A DNA stretch of 64,000 nucleotides. Source: Streptomyces griseiscabiei. Lineage in GTDB: Bacteria; Actinomycetota; Actinomycetes; Streptomycetales; Streptomycetaceae. The notes under the pieces are model-generated. The model was not told the origin of the DNA. It saw only the letters and a list, made by a program, of their open reading frames with translations, and searched no databases. The stretch lies in assembly GCF_020010925.1 (NCBI RefSeq), contig NZ_JAGJBZ010000001.1:1984001-2048000 (forward strand). Direction: 5' to 3'. Each line of letters starts with the position of its first letter. The stretch's first letter is position 1. Shown in pieces: positions 43,535 to 52,485 of the stretch. The position numbers and the translations under genes were made by a program.

Positions 43535-43578
43535 CGCGGGCGGCGGGCCCCCACCCGAGTGGGAACCCGCCGCCCGCG
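43535..43578. terminator. 13-bp stem hairpin with inner stem
   Basis: CGCGGGCGGCGGG (43535-43547) pairs perfectly with CCCGCCGCCCGCG (43566-43578). The loop itself contains a CCCAC/GTGGG stem (43550-43554, 43559-43563). It lies between the small exported-protein gene and the NTPase-Nudix gene, both on the minus strand. Confidence 0.7.
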
Positions 43579-43588
43579 GGACAAGAGA

Positions 43589-43614
43589 GGCGGGCGGTGG
43601 ATCCACCGCCCGCC
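43589..43614. terminator. 26-bp perfect palindrome
   Basis: GGCGGGCGGTGG (43589-43600) is followed immediately by its mirrored complement to 43614, 10 nt after the stop of the small exported-protein gene. Together with the next hairpin it forms a double terminator, or possibly a cruciform-prone site. Confidence 0.7.
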
Positions 43615-43623
43615 ACAAGCCGG

Positions 43624-43869
43624 TCAGCCTTCCTTGCCGCCCTTGCCCTCCTGGCCCGCGTTCCCGCCGAGGGCGTCCTCGTCGACCGCCAGGCTGTCGT
43701 CGGAGACCGTCTTGCCGACCTGGCCGAGGGTGCCCTCGACATCCAGTTTGCTCAGGCCGTCCGTCTTCCCGAGCGCGTCCGAGGCGTCGAGACCGTGCGA
43801 CGGCGTGATGGCCGCGACGACGAAACCGGTGGCGAGGGAGGCGATGGCGAGCATGCTGCGCTTCTTCAT
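43624..43869 (-). CDS. Small exported protein, 81 aa
   Basis: An 81-residue protein with a Sec-type signal (MKKRSMLAIASLATGFVVAA, cleavage near residue 26) and a mature part of about 55 residues. The mature part is acidic, rich in Gly, Leu, Asp and Lys, has no cysteines, and contains a weak repeat (DALGKTDGLSKLDVEG...DEDALGG). Unknown function; similar small secreted proteins are common in Streptomyces. It is followed by two strong hairpins, so it is probably monocistronic. ATG 43869 is preceded by GAGCGGGG, a modest ribosome binding site. Confidence 0.6.
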   Translation of the reverse strand: MKKRSMLAIASLATGFVVAAITPSHGLDASDALGKTDGLSKLDVEGTLGQVGKTVSDDSLAVDEDALGGNAGQEGKGGKEG

Positions 43870-43900
43870 GCCCCGCTCAACTGCGGAACACCCCGAGGGG

Positions 43901-44839
43901 TCACGCCCCGGTTTTCGACGCCAGCGCGGCCGCCGCCGCTCCCACCAGTCCCGCGTCGGTCCCCATCACGGCGGGGGCGACGGTCAGATGCTGGACGAAG
44001 GAGAGCGTGGCGTAGTTCTTGAGGGCGGTGCGCAGGGGGGCGAAGAGGACATCACCCGCGTTCGCGACGCCGCCGCCGATGACGGCGATGTCGATCTCGA
44101 CGAGGGTGGCGGTGGCGGCGATCCCGGCGGCGAGCGCCTGCGCGGCGCGTTCGAAGGAGGCCACCGCGACCGGGTCACCGGCCCGCGCGGCGGCGGCGAC
44201 CGCCGCGGCCGAGGTGTCGCCGTCGGGTCCGGGCCGCCAGCCGTTCTCCAGGGCGCGCCGGGCGATGTGGGGCCCGCTCGCGATGCGCTCGACACAGCCG
44301 CGGGCACCGCACGGGCAGGCGTCGCCGTCGAGGTCGACGCTGATGTGACCGATGTGGCCGGCGTTCCCGGTGGGGCCCGCGTGCAGTTTCCCGCCGAGGA
44401 CGAGGCCGCCGCCGACGCCCGTCGACACGACCATGCAGAGCGCGTTGTCGTGGCCGCGTGCCGCGCCCTGCCAGTGTTCGGCCGCGGTGATCGCCACACC
44501 GTCGCCGATCAGCTCGACGGGCAGCCCGCCGGTCACCGCGCGGACCCGCTCGACCAGCGGGAAGCCGCGCCAGCCATGGATGTTCACCGGGCTCACCGTG
44601 CCGGCGGAGGCGTCCACCGGACCCGCGCTGCCGATCCCGACGGCCGTGGCCCCGCTCCACCGCGGGTCGGCGGCCAGCTCGCCGAACACCCCCTCCACGG
44701 CCCGCATGACGGTCTCGCCGTCCTCCCGCGCGGGCGTCGGGCGCTGGGCGCGCACCAGGATCCGGCCGTCGCCGTCCACCAGCGCCCCGGCGATCTTGGT
44801 GCCGCCGATGTCGAGCGCGGCCACGAGGTCGGTCTGCAT
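43901..44839 (-). CDS. ROK family sugar kinase
   Basis: A 312-residue ROK kinase without a DNA-binding domain. It has the ATP phosphate loop DIGGTKIAGAL (10-20), the sugar-binding segment VSTGVGGGLVLGGK, ENGWRPG, and the zinc motif CPCGARGCVERIASG. All catalytic elements look intact, so it should phosphorylate glucose or another hexose or amino sugar. It is divergent from a LacI-family regulator, and a perfect LacI-type operator lies between them, which suggests sugar-responsive control. Confidence 0.88.
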   Translation of the reverse strand: MQTDLVAALDIGGTKIAGALVDGDGRILVRAQRPTPAREDGETVMRAVEGVFGELAADPRWSGATAVGIGSAGPVDASAGTVSPVNIHGWRGFPLVERVRAVTGGLPVELIGDGVAITAAEHWQGAARGHDNALCMVVSTGVGGGLVLGGKLHAGPTGNAGHIGHISVDLDGDACPCGARGCVERIASGPHIARRALENGWRPGPDGDTSAAAVAAAARAGDPVAVASFERAAQALAAGIAATATLVEIDIAVIGGGVANAGDVLFAPLRTALKNYATLSFVQHLTVAPAVMGTDAGLVGAAAAALASKTGA

Positions 44840-44984
44840 CAGTGTCAGTTCTCCCGCTCAGAGTCTCCTACCGGGCGCCCGAACACGACGGCACCCGGAT
44901 CTCCGGCCGGAAAACCGGCAGCACGACGCTCGCCTGGTGGGGGGCGCCGGCCAGAGAATGCGATAGACAGTCTCCCCCGGCTGT

Positions 44985-44996
44985 GACAACGTTGTC
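44985..44996. promoter_or_regulatory. LacI/GalR-type operator
   Basis: GACAACGTTGTC is a perfect 12-bp palindrome with the central CG typical of LacI-family sites. It lies just upstream of a -10-like TATGCT (45004-45009) for the LacI gene and in the shared region with the ROK kinase gene. Confidence 0.75.
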
Positions 44997-45068
44997 CAGG
45001 CTCTATGCTCGACGCCACATCCTCAACAGCCGCACATTTCCGTCACGGCACACCACCGAGCCCACCCC

Positions 45069-46145
45069 GTGGACGACAGGACAGGACAGCGTACCGTGCC
45101 CGAGAGCGCCAACGGCATCGCCCGCCGCCCCGAGAACCGCTACGGCAACCGTCCCACGATGAAGGACGTCGCCGCACGGGCCGGGGTGGGTCTGAAGACG
45201 GTCTCCCGGGTGGTGAACGGCGAGCCGGGCGTCACCCCGGACACCGAGCGCCGCGTCCAGGAGGCCATCGAGGCCCTCGGCTTCCGGCGCAACGACAGCG
45301 CCCGGGTGCTGCGCAAGGGCCGTACGGCCAGCATCGGACTGGTCCTGGAGGACCTCGCCGACCCGTTCTACGGCCCGCTCAGCCGGGCGGTGGAGGAGGT
45401 GTCCCGCGCCCACGGCTCGCTGCTGATCAACGGCTCCAGCGCGGAGGACCCGGACCGCGAACAGGAGCTGGCGCTCGCCCTGTGCGCCCGCCGCGTCGAC
45501 GGCCTGGTGATCATCCCGGCCGGGGACGACCACCGTTATCTGGAGCCCGAGATCCGGGCGGGTGTCGCCACGGTGTTCGTGGACCGCCCGGCCGGCCGGA
45601 TCGACGCCGACGCCGTGCTGTCGGACAGCTTCGGCGGGGCCCGCGACGGCGTCGCCCACCTCATCGCCCACGGCCACCGCCGGATCGGCTTCATCGGCGA
45701 CATGCCCCGGATCCACACCGCCGTCGAGCGGCTGCGCGGCTACCGGGCGGCCATGGAGGACGCCGGCATAGAGGTCGAGGAGGCGTGGATGTCCCTGGGC
45801 GTCACCGATCCCGAGCGGGTCCGCAGGGCCGCCGAGGACATGCTGTCCGGTCCGGCCCCCGTCACCGCCGTCTTCGCGGGCAACAACCGGGTGACGGTCA
45901 CGGTCGTACGGGTCCTCGCCGAGCACCCCCGCCCGGTCGCCCTCGTCGGCTTCGACGACTTCGAGCTGGCCGATCTGCTCCGCCCGGGCATCACGGTCGT
46001 CGCCCAGGACCCCGCCCGGCTGGGCCGCACCGCCGCCGAGCGGCTCTTCCAGCAGCTGGACGGCTCCCTGCTCGCCCCGGAGCGCATCGAGCTGCCGACC
46101 CGGCTGATCGCCCGCGGCTCCGGCGAACTCCCGCCCGCGGACTGA
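45069..46145 (+). CDS. LacI family transcriptional regulator
   Basis: A 358-residue repressor: N-terminal LacI HTH and hinge helix (TMKDVAARAGVGLKTVSRVV, about 30-50) and a periplasmic-binding-protein-like sensor domain (GLVLEDLADPFYGPLSRAVE; FAGNNRVTVTVVR; VGFDDFELADLLRPGITVV). The first about 25 residues are dispensable-looking, so GTG 45096 is an alternative start. It probably represses itself and the divergent ROK kinase by binding GACAACGTTGTC. The inducer is presumably a sugar. It ends 3 nt before the following TTG start. Confidence 0.9.
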   Translation: MDDRTGQRTVPESANGIARRPENRYGNRPTMKDVAARAGVGLKTVSRVVNGEPGVTPDTERRVQEAIEALGFRRNDSARVLRKGRTASIGLVLEDLADPFYGPLSRAVEEVSRAHGSLLINGSSAEDPDREQELALALCARRVDGLVIIPAGDDHRYLEPEIRAGVATVFVDRPAGRIDADAVLSDSFGGARDGVAHLIAHGHRRIGFIGDMPRIHTAVERLRGYRAAMEDAGIEVEEAWMSLGVTDPERVRRAAEDMLSGPAPVTAVFAGNNRVTVTVVRVLAEHPRPVALVGFDDFELADLLRPGITVVAQDPARLGRTAAERLFQQLDGSLLAPERIELPTRLIARGSGELPPAD

Positions 46146-46148
46146 CCC

Positions 46149-46916
46149 TTGGACGCCCCCGACCCCCGTACGCTCGAAGCGCTGGGCCTCGCCGTGGCGC
46201 CGCGCGAGGACCCGCTGAGCTATCCGGGCGCATGGCCCGCCGAGTCGGGGCTGCTGGACGGCAACCGGCTGCTGCCGCTGGACACGCTGGTCTTCGAGGA
46301 CCGCGTCCCCGTCCTCTCGGTCGGCTCCAACGCCTGCCCCGCGCAGCTCGTGCACAAGATGGCGGAGCACGGTGTCGAGTGCCGGGTCCCGATGGTGAAG
46401 TCCAGGGTCACGGGTATCGGGATCGGTGTCTCCGCCCACGTCAGCCTGCTCGGCTATGTGTCCGCGTCACCGTTCCGCTCCCCCGGCGCCACCACCGAGC
46501 TGTTCCTCACCTGGCTGGACGAGAAGCAGCTCGCCGTGGTCGACGCCAGCGAGGGCGTCGACTCCCCGACCGGCAACTTCCAGCGGGCCGCGCTGCCCGC
46601 CGCCGACTTCCCGGTCGAGCTGGAGTCGGGCGAACTCCTCGACCACGCCTGGATCTACGTCAACCGCTGGGGCGTCCTGCTCGACGGCGGCCCCGGCCCG
46701 CGCCCCCACCCGGGCCGGCAGCGCCCGCTGATCACCGAACTCCTCGCCGCCTCCGCCGCGTTGCGCGAGCTGTTCGGCACCACCCCCGAGGAGTTCGCCG
46801 ACCGTGCCCGCGGCAACCGCGAACTGTGCCTGCGGGGCAGGGAGTTGTTCGCCGAGCACAGGTGGACGACGGTGTCGGGCCTGGAGCAGTACGTACGGCC
46901 GCACCCTCGGGCGTAG
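46149..46916 (+). CDS. Conserved hypothetical protein, 255 aa
   Basis: A soluble protein I do not recognise with certainty. The segment VPVLSVGSNACPAQLVHKM (about residues 53-71) resembles the substrate loop of gamma-glutamylcyclotransferase/AIG2-like proteins (GSN followed by a helix), and later acidic motifs (DASEG, ESGELLDHAW) are compatible, but the match is weak. Start is TTG 46149, 3 nt after the LacI stop, so it is probably co-transcribed with the regulator. It converges on the Ser/Thr kinase gene, 13 bp away. Confidence 0.6.
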   Translation: MDAPDPRTLEALGLAVAPREDPLSYPGAWPAESGLLDGNRLLPLDTLVFEDRVPVLSVGSNACPAQLVHKMAEHGVECRVPMVKSRVTGIGIGVSAHVSLLGYVSASPFRSPGATTELFLTWLDEKQLAVVDASEGVDSPTGNFQRAALPAADFPVELESGELLDHAWIYVNRWGVLLDGGPGPRPHPGRQRPLITELLAASAALRELFGTTPEEFADRARGNRELCLRGRELFAEHRWTTVSGLEQYVRPHPRA

Positions 46917-46929
46917 AACGTCCTCCGGC

Positions 46930-48852
46930 TCAGCAGACCGGCAGGCCGGGCACCGGGGCGTCGTTGTCGCCGCCCTGTACGTAGACGACGCTGACGTAGA
47001 CGCCGGTGTTGCCGCTGTCGTCGTCGGTCTTCGCCCACCAGACGTTGGTCCACTGGCCGGAGGTCTCGCGGCGGCCCAGGTTCTCCTGGCAGAAGAAATA
47101 GTTGGTGCCCTGCTTGAGGATGCCGACCTCGGTGCCGGAGGCCGTGTAGGACTTGGCGGTCGTCCAGACGGTGCAGTTGTACTTGCCTCCGCCGATGGAG
47201 TGGCAGACCGGGGCCTCCTTGGTCTCGCCGCCCGTCGTGGTCCCGCCGCTGGTGCCGCCCGAGGTGTCCGCGCCCCCGGTGCCGCCACCGGTCGTACCGC
47301 CGGTCGTGCCGCCGCCGGTGTCCCGCGACGGGGAGGCGGACGCGTCGCCGCCCTTCCCCTCGTCGTCCTTCTCGGTCTTCTCACTGGGGCTGGGGGTCGA
47401 CGTCGCGTCCTTCCCCTTGCCCTTCTCCTTGCCGTCGGAGCCGTCGGAGATGTCGACCGTGCCCCGGCTGCGGCCCGGGGAGGGCGTACCACTGCTCGAC
47501 CCGTCGGCCGAGGACCGGCTGCCACCCGTCCCCGTGTCGTCGTCGGCGTTGAGCAGCGCGACCGTGACACCTGTGCCGGCCAGTACGACGGTGACGGCCA
47601 CGGCGGCGAGCAGGGCGCGGCCCTTGCCACGACGGCCGCCGCCGGTCGAGGACACGGTGGTGGCGGCGCCCGAGGCGGGTATCGGCGGCTGCGAAGCGCC
47701 CGCGCCGGGCCCGCCGACGGCGGGGGACGCCCCCGTGCCGGGCCCGGGGAGCGGCTGCGGCGGCCCGAAGCCGGGGGTCGGACCGGTCGCGCCGGCCCCG
47801 GCGCCCGTGCCCGTCCCGCCGGACGCGGCATCCGCGCCCGTGGCGCCGAGCGCCGAGCCCGCCGTCGCCGGTCCGAAGCCCGGCGGCACCGAGGGGACGC
47901 TCCGCTGGGTCTCCGCCCTCGGCCGCGGCGCCGGACCGCCGCCCATGCCCGCGGTCGGGGAGTCGAGCGCGCCCCCGGCGGCCACGGCCTCCAGCAGCGC
48001 CCGGGCCCGGTCGGCGTCCGGGCGGTTCTCCGGGCGCTTGTCCATCAGCTGCCGCAGCACGGGCCCGAGGGCTCCCGCCCGCCGGGGTTCGGGCAGTTCG
48101 TCGCTCACGATCGCGGTGAGCGTGGACCAGGTGGACGTGCGCCGGAACGGGGACGAGCCCTCGACGGCCGCGTACAGGGTGGCGCCGAGTGCCCAGACGT
48201 CGGAGGCGGGGCCGGGGTCGTTGCCCTGGGCACGTTCGGGGGCCAGGTAGTCGAGGGAGCCGACGAGTTCGCCGCTGCGGGTGAGGTGGGTGGCGGAGCC
48301 GTCGCCCGGGTTCTCCATGGTGGCGATGCCGAAGTCGGTGAGGACGACACGGCCCGAGCGGTCCAGGAGGATGTTGCCGGGCTTGACGTCCCGGTGGAGC
48401 ACGCCGACGCGGTGGGCGGCGGCGAGGGCGTCCATCACCTTGGCGCCGATGGCGGCGGCCTCGCGCGGGTCGAGTAGGCCGCGGTCGTTCAGGACGTCGT
48501 CCAGGGACGGACCGTCGACCAGCTCCATGACGATCAGCGGGCGTCCGTCGACCTCCGCCACGTCGTGCACGGCGACGACTCCGGGATGCCGGACCCGGGC
48601 GGCGGCCCGTGCCTCGCGCTGCATCCGCAGCCCCAGATCGGCGAGTTCGGGGGCGCCCGCGTCCGTGTAGGTGCGCAGCTCCTTGAGGGCGACCTCACGG
48701 TGGAGCACCTCGTCCACGGCCCGCCAGACGACACCCATGCCGCCACGCCCGAGCTGCTCCACGATCCGGTACCGCCCGGCGAGAACCCGCCCGACACCGT
48801 CCGTCTGTCCGTTCGCCCCCGAAGACACCCGCGCCTCGTTCCTGTGACACAC
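46930..48852 (-). CDS. PASTA-less Ser/Thr protein kinase, membrane anchored
   Basis: A 640-residue Hanks-type kinase. Gly loop LGRGGMGVVW (34-43), ATP lysine K57, catalytic HRDVKPGN (D155), DFG, and APE-like LAPERAQG are all present, so it should be active. After a Pro/Gly/Ala-rich linker there is one transmembrane helix near residue 405 (ALLAAVAVTVVLAGTGVTVALL). The external part has a Ser/Gly/Thr-rich spacer with GGT repeats and a C-terminal roughly 100-residue domain with paired cysteines (PVCHS, YNCTVW, YFFCQE, LPVC). GTG 48852 or GTG 48828 may be the start. Confidence 0.9.
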   Translation of the reverse strand: MCHRNEARVSSGANGQTDGVGRVLAGRYRIVEQLGRGGMGVVWRAVDEVLHREVALKELRTYTDAGAPELADLGLRMQREARAAARVRHPGVVAVHDVAEVDGRPLIVMELVDGPSLDDVLNDRGLLDPREAAAIGAKVMDALAAAHRVGVLHRDVKPGNILLDRSGRVVLTDFGIATMENPGDGSATHLTRSGELVGSLDYLAPERAQGNDPGPASDVWALGATLYAAVEGSSPFRRTSTWSTLTAIVSDELPEPRRAGALGPVLRQLMDKRPENRPDADRARALLEAVAAGGALDSPTAGMGGGPAPRPRAETQRSVPSVPPGFGPATAGSALGATGADAASGGTGTGAGAGATGPTPGFGPPQPLPGPGTGASPAVGGPGAGASQPPIPASGAATTVSSTGGGRRGKGRALLAAVAVTVVLAGTGVTVALLNADDDTGTGGSRSSADGSSSGTPSPGRSRGTVDISDGSDGKEKGKGKDATSTPSPSEKTEKDDEGKGGDASASPSRDTGGGTTGGTTGGGTGGADTSGGTSGGTTTGGETKEAPVCHSIGGGKYNCTVWTTAKSYTASGTEVGILKQGTNYFFCQENLGRRETSGQWTNVWWAKTDDDSGNTGVYVSVVYVQGGDNDAPVPGLPVC

Positions 48853-48962
48853 CGATGAATCGCGTACAGCCTAAGCGGTGGCCGGGGGCGCTCCGGACCG
48901 GCGGCGAAGGCTGTCACAGGACCGCTACGTGTGCCGCCGCCGGGCGGCGGTCGCGTTGGCCC

Positions 48963-50267
48963 CTACTGGGTGGAAATCGTCAGATCCGCCCGTCGCGGGG
49001 CCGCGAAGCCCTCCAGAGCGGCGCGGGTCAGACCGGTCGCGCCGGACACCTCGTCGAGGTCGAGGGCGCCGCAGTCCAGGCCGCGCAGCAGATAGCCGCT
49101 GAGGGCCTTGGCGGTCGCGGGCTCGTCCATCACGTCGCCGCCCGCGCGGCCGGCGTACCGGGCGAGCCGGGCGGCGGCCTGTTCGTAGCCCTCGCGGTAG
49201 AAGGCGAAGACGGCGGCGTAGCGGGTGGGGATGTGGCCGGGGTGCATGTCCCAGCCCTGGTAGTAGGCGCGGGCGAGGGCGCGCCGGGTGAGGCCGTAGT
49301 GCAGGCGCCAGGCGTCGTGGACCTGTGGGGTCGGGCCGACCGGCAGGACGTTGGTGGAGCCGTCGGAGACCCGTACGCCCGTGCCCGCCGCCGCGACCTG
49401 CATGACCGCCTTGGCGTGGTCGGCGGCCGGGTGGTCGCTGGCCTGGTGGGCGGCGGAGACGCCGAGGCAGGCGCTGTAGTCGAAGGTGCCGTAGTGCAGC
49501 CCGGTGGCGCGGCCCTCGGCGGCGCCGATCATCCGGGCGACGGTGGCGGTGCCGTCTGCGGCGAGGACGGACTGGCTGGTCTCGATCTGGATCTCAAAGC
49601 CGATCCGGCCGGGCTCCAGGCCGCGCGCCTTCTCGAAGGCCTCCAGCAGCCGGACCATCGCGGTGACCTGCTCGGCGTACGTCACCTTGGGCAGGGTCAG
49701 GACCAGCCCGTCGGGCAGTCCGCCGGCCTCCAGCAGGCCGGTGAGGAAGATGTCGAGGGTGCGGATGCCCCGGTCGCGCACCGGAGCCTCCATGCACTTC
49801 ATGCGGATGCCCATGTACGGGGCCGCCGTGCCCTCGGCGTACGCCTCCGCGATCAGCCGGGCGGCGCGGGCGGCGGCCTCGTCCTCCTCGGCGTCGGGAC
49901 GGGCCCCGTAGCCGTCCTCGAAGTCGACGCGCAGGTCCTCGATCGGCTCGCGCTCCAGCTTGGCGCGGACGCGGTCGTACACCGGCCCGGCGAGGCCGTC
50001 GCCGAGGCCGAGGACGGCGCCGAACGCGGCGGCGTCGGGGGCGTGCTCGTCGAGGGCGGCGAGGGCCCGGTCGCCCCAGGTGCGGACGGTGTCAGCGGCG
50101 AAGACGTCACCGGGCACGTAGACGGTGTGCACGGGCTGGCGGGTGCCCGGGTCGCCCGGGTAGCGGCGCTCCAGCTCCGCGTCGACGGGGGCGAGGGAGG
50201 CGCTGATCTCCTCGCTGACGGCACCCGCGAGACTCGTCGCCACGTTCTCCTGCCGGCCCTGCCCCAT
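48963..50267 (-). CDS. DUF6986 / HpcH-HpaI aldolase-citrate lyase-like protein
   Basis: A 434-residue TIM-barrel protein of the citrate-lyase beta/malyl-CoA-lyase superfamily (DUF6986). Typical segments are LRVDFEDGYGARPDAEEDEA, LPKVTYAEQV, FEIQIETSQSV and LHYGTFDYSACLGVS, with the metal-binding Glu/Asp positions retained. ATG 50267 has GGAGGG upstream. A TTCCGC-ACT-GCGGAA palindrome 16 bp before the start matches the box of the allantoin regulator AllR, suggesting a role in purine/glyoxylate metabolism. The reaction itself is unproven. Confidence 0.83.
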   Translation of the reverse strand: MGQGRQENVATSLAGAVSEEISASLAPVDAELERRYPGDPGTRQPVHTVYVPGDVFAADTVRTWGDRALAALDEHAPDAAAFGAVLGLGDGLAGPVYDRVRAKLEREPIEDLRVDFEDGYGARPDAEEDEAAARAARLIAEAYAEGTAAPYMGIRMKCMEAPVRDRGIRTLDIFLTGLLEAGGLPDGLVLTLPKVTYAEQVTAMVRLLEAFEKARGLEPGRIGFEIQIETSQSVLAADGTATVARMIGAAEGRATGLHYGTFDYSACLGVSAAHQASDHPAADHAKAVMQVAAAGTGVRVSDGSTNVLPVGPTPQVHDAWRLHYGLTRRALARAYYQGWDMHPGHIPTRYAAVFAFYREGYEQAAARLARYAGRAGGDVMDEPATAKALSGYLLRGLDCGALDLDEVSGATGLTRAALEGFAAPRRADLTISTQ

Positions 50268-50282
50268 TCCACACCCTCCATT

Positions 50283-50297
50283 TTCCGCACTGCGGAA
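50283..50297. promoter_or_regulatory. AllR-type (IclR) operator
   Basis: TTCCGCACTGCGGAA is a perfect 15-bp palindrome of the TTCCGC-N3-GCGGAA form reported, to my recollection, for the Streptomyces allantoin regulator AllR. It lies 15 nt before the DUF6986 start codon, where bound repressor would block initiation or elongation. Confidence 0.65.
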
Positions 50298-50458
50298 TCA
50301 CAAATCCGTATGACGAAGCTAACCTTCGCTCTCCGCCCCGGTCAACACTGTCCCGACGTGGAATTCCCCATGCTTTCCCGCTGGTCACTGCTGAAACGGC
50401 CGCTTCTTCCGTATTCACTGGGCAAGGTTCATCCTGACTCCCAAGGGGAGGAGATCGC

Positions 50459-51364
50459 GTGCCGAAAGAGGTCGGAGTGACGCGCCGCCAGGGACTCCGG
50501 TCCGCGGCGGCCGCCGCCATCGCCGTGCCGCTGCTGACCACGGCGGGCTCGTCGCAACCGGCGTCCGCCGGCGAGCACCCGGGCGCCCTGAACGTCATGA
50601 CGTTCAACGTGCGCTTCGCGACCGTCGTCGACAAGACACCGCGCTGGTCCGTGCGCCGTCCGGTGATGCGGGAGCTGCTGCGCCGCGAGCGACCGCATGT
50701 CATCGGCACCCAGGAGGGGCTGTACCAGCAGCTGCGCATGATCGAGAAGGATCTCGGCGGCCACTACGACTGGATCGGCACCGGCCGGGGAGGCGGCAGC
50801 AAGGACGAGTTCATGGCGATCTTCTACGACACCCGCAGACTCGACCCGATCGAGTTCGACCACTTCTGGCTGTCCGACACCCCGTACACGATCGCCTCCA
50901 ACACCTGGGACGCGGACTGGCTGCGCATGGTGACCTGGGTGAAGTTCGCCGATCTCGCCGACGGGGGGCGGGAGTTCTACGTCCTCAACACCCATCTGGA
51001 CAGCGTCAGCCAGTACGCGCGGGAGCGCTCGGCGAAGCTGATCGGCGAGACGATCGCCGGGTGGGACCGGTCGGCGCCGGTGATCGTCACCGGTGACTTC
51101 AACGCGGCGGCCCACGACAACCGCGTGTACGACCTGATGCTGGCGGGCGGGCTCGTGGACGCCTGGGACACGGCGGCCTCCCGCACCCAGGCGTACGGGA
51201 CGTACCACGGCTACCGGGCGCCCAGGCCCGGCGGCAGACGCATCGACTGGATCCTGACCTCGCCCGGGGTGACCACGCACTGGGCGGCGATGAACACCTT
51301 CTCCGTCGACGGGATGTACCCGAGCGACCATCTGCCGGTGCAGGCCTCGCTGACCCTGGGATGA
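50459..51364 (+). CDS. Secreted endonuclease/exonuclease/phosphatase-family protein
   Basis: A 301-residue exported member of the EEP superfamily. The N-terminus VTRRQGLRSAAAAAIAVPLL resembles a Tat signal (twin Arg), cleaved near ASAGE. Catalytic motifs are intact: FNVRF (metal Asn), GTQEG (Glu), NTHLDS (His), TGDFNAAAHD (Asp, Asn) and SDHLPV (Asp-His). Such secreted members hydrolyse phosphodiesters or sugar phosphates. The GTG start has GGGGAGGAG 5 nt upstream. A 17-bp stem terminator follows, and the gene converges with etfA. Confidence 0.87.
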   Translation: MPKEVGVTRRQGLRSAAAAAIAVPLLTTAGSSQPASAGEHPGALNVMTFNVRFATVVDKTPRWSVRRPVMRELLRRERPHVIGTQEGLYQQLRMIEKDLGGHYDWIGTGRGGGSKDEFMAIFYDTRRLDPIEFDHFWLSDTPYTIASNTWDADWLRMVTWVKFADLADGGREFYVLNTHLDSVSQYARERSAKLIGETIAGWDRSAPVIVTGDFNAAAHDNRVYDLMLAGGLVDAWDTAASRTQAYGTYHGYRAPRPGGRRIDWILTSPGVTTHWAAMNTFSVDGMYPSDHLPVQASLTLG

Positions 51365-51367
51365 GCC

Positions 51368-51406
51368 GAGGCCCCCACGACCGTACGGGACGGTCGTGGG
51401 GGCCTC
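51368..51406. terminator. 17-bp stem bidirectional terminator
   Basis: GAGGCCCCCACGACCGT (51368-51384) pairs perfectly with ACGGTCGTGGGGGCCTC (51390-51406) around the loop ACGGG. It lies 3 nt after the secreted-phosphatase stop and 26 nt beyond the end of etfA on the other strand. It is the strongest terminator in the window. Confidence 0.88.
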
Positions 51407-51431
51407 GCGGGACGCGCGGGACTCAGGAGGC

Positions 51432-52394
51432 TCAGCCCTTGCGGGTGTTGATCTCCTCGGTGAGCTGGGGGACGACGTCGAAGAGGTCGCCGACGACGCC
51501 GTAGTCGACGAGGTCGAAGATCGGGGCCTCGGCGTCCTTGTTGACGGCCACGATGGTCTTCGAGGTCTGCATGCCGGCGCGGTGCTGGATGGCGCCGGAG
51601 ATGCCGTTGGCGATGTACAGCTGCGGGGAGACCGACTTGCCGGTCTGGCCCACCTGGTTGGTGTGCGGGTACCAGCCCGCGTCCACCGCGGCGCGCGAGG
51701 CGCCGACGGCCGCGCCGAGGGAGTCGGCGAGGGCCTCGATGATCGCGAAGTTCTCGGTGCCGTTGACGCCGCGGCCGCCGGAGACGACGATCGCGGCCTC
51801 GGTCAGCTCCGGACGGCCGGTCGACTCGCGCGGGGTGCGGCCGGTGACCTTGGTGCCGGTGGCCTTCTCCGAGAAGGTGACGGCGAGGGCCTCGACCGCG
51901 CCCGCGGCCGGGGCGGCCTCCACGGCGGCGCTGTTGGGCTTGACCGTGATGACCGGGGTGCCCTTGGAGACACGGGACTTGGTGGTGAAGGACGCGGCGA
52001 ACACCGACTGGGTCGCGACCGGGCCCTCGTCGGAGGCCTCCAGGTCGATGGCGTCGGTGATGATGCCCGAACCGACGCGCACCGCCAGACGGGCGGCGAT
52101 CTCCTTGCCCTCGGCGGAGGACGGCACGAGGACGGCGGCCGGGGAAACGGACTCGTAGGCGGCCTGGAGCGCGTCGACCTTGGGTACGACGAGGTAGTCG
52201 GCGTACTCGGCGGCGTCGTGGGTGAGGACCTTGACCGCGCCGTGCTCGGCGAGCGCGGCGGCGGTGTCGGCGGCGCCGTTGCCCAGCGCGACGGCGACGG
52301 GCTCGCCGATGCGGCGGGCCAGGGTCAGCAGCTCCAGGGTGGGCTTGCGGACGGCGCCGTCCACGTGGTCGACGTAGACGAGAACTTCAGCCAT
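51432..52394 (-). CDS. etfA: Electron transfer flavoprotein alpha subunit
   Basis: A 320-residue EtfA/FixB. The N-terminal Rossmann-like part begins [20 protein letters not shown]. The C-terminal FAD domain carries the family signature SGGRGVNG..., [31 protein letters not shown], and a final [20 protein letters not shown]. With EtfB it passes electrons from acyl-CoA dehydrogenases to the ETF-quinone oxidoreductase. ATG 52394 follows GGAG. It starts 91 nt after etfB ends, and the pair forms an operon. Confidence 0.95.
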   Translation of the reverse strand: MAEVLVYVDHVDGAVRKPTLELLTLARRIGEPVAVALGNGAADTAAALAEHGAVKVLTHDAAEYADYLVVPKVDALQAAYESVSPAAVLVPSSAEGKEIAARLAVRVGSGIITDAIDLEASDEGPVATQSVFAASFTTKSRVSKGTPVITVKPNSAAVEAAPAAGAVEALAVTFSEKATGTKVTGRTPRESTGRPELTEAAIVVSGGRGVNGTENFAIIEALADSLGAAVGASRAAVDAGWYPHTNQVGQTGKSVSPQLYIANGISGAIQHRAGMQTSKTIVAVNKDAEAPIFDLVDYGVVGDLFDVVPQLTEEINTRKG

Positions 52395-52485
52395 GGGATT
52401 GCTCTCCTGCGGATTGCGAAGGCTTCGAGGGGCGGTGAGGGAGTGGGCCTCGGCCGGGCGCGGAGCCGCGGCGGGCCGCAGGGCC

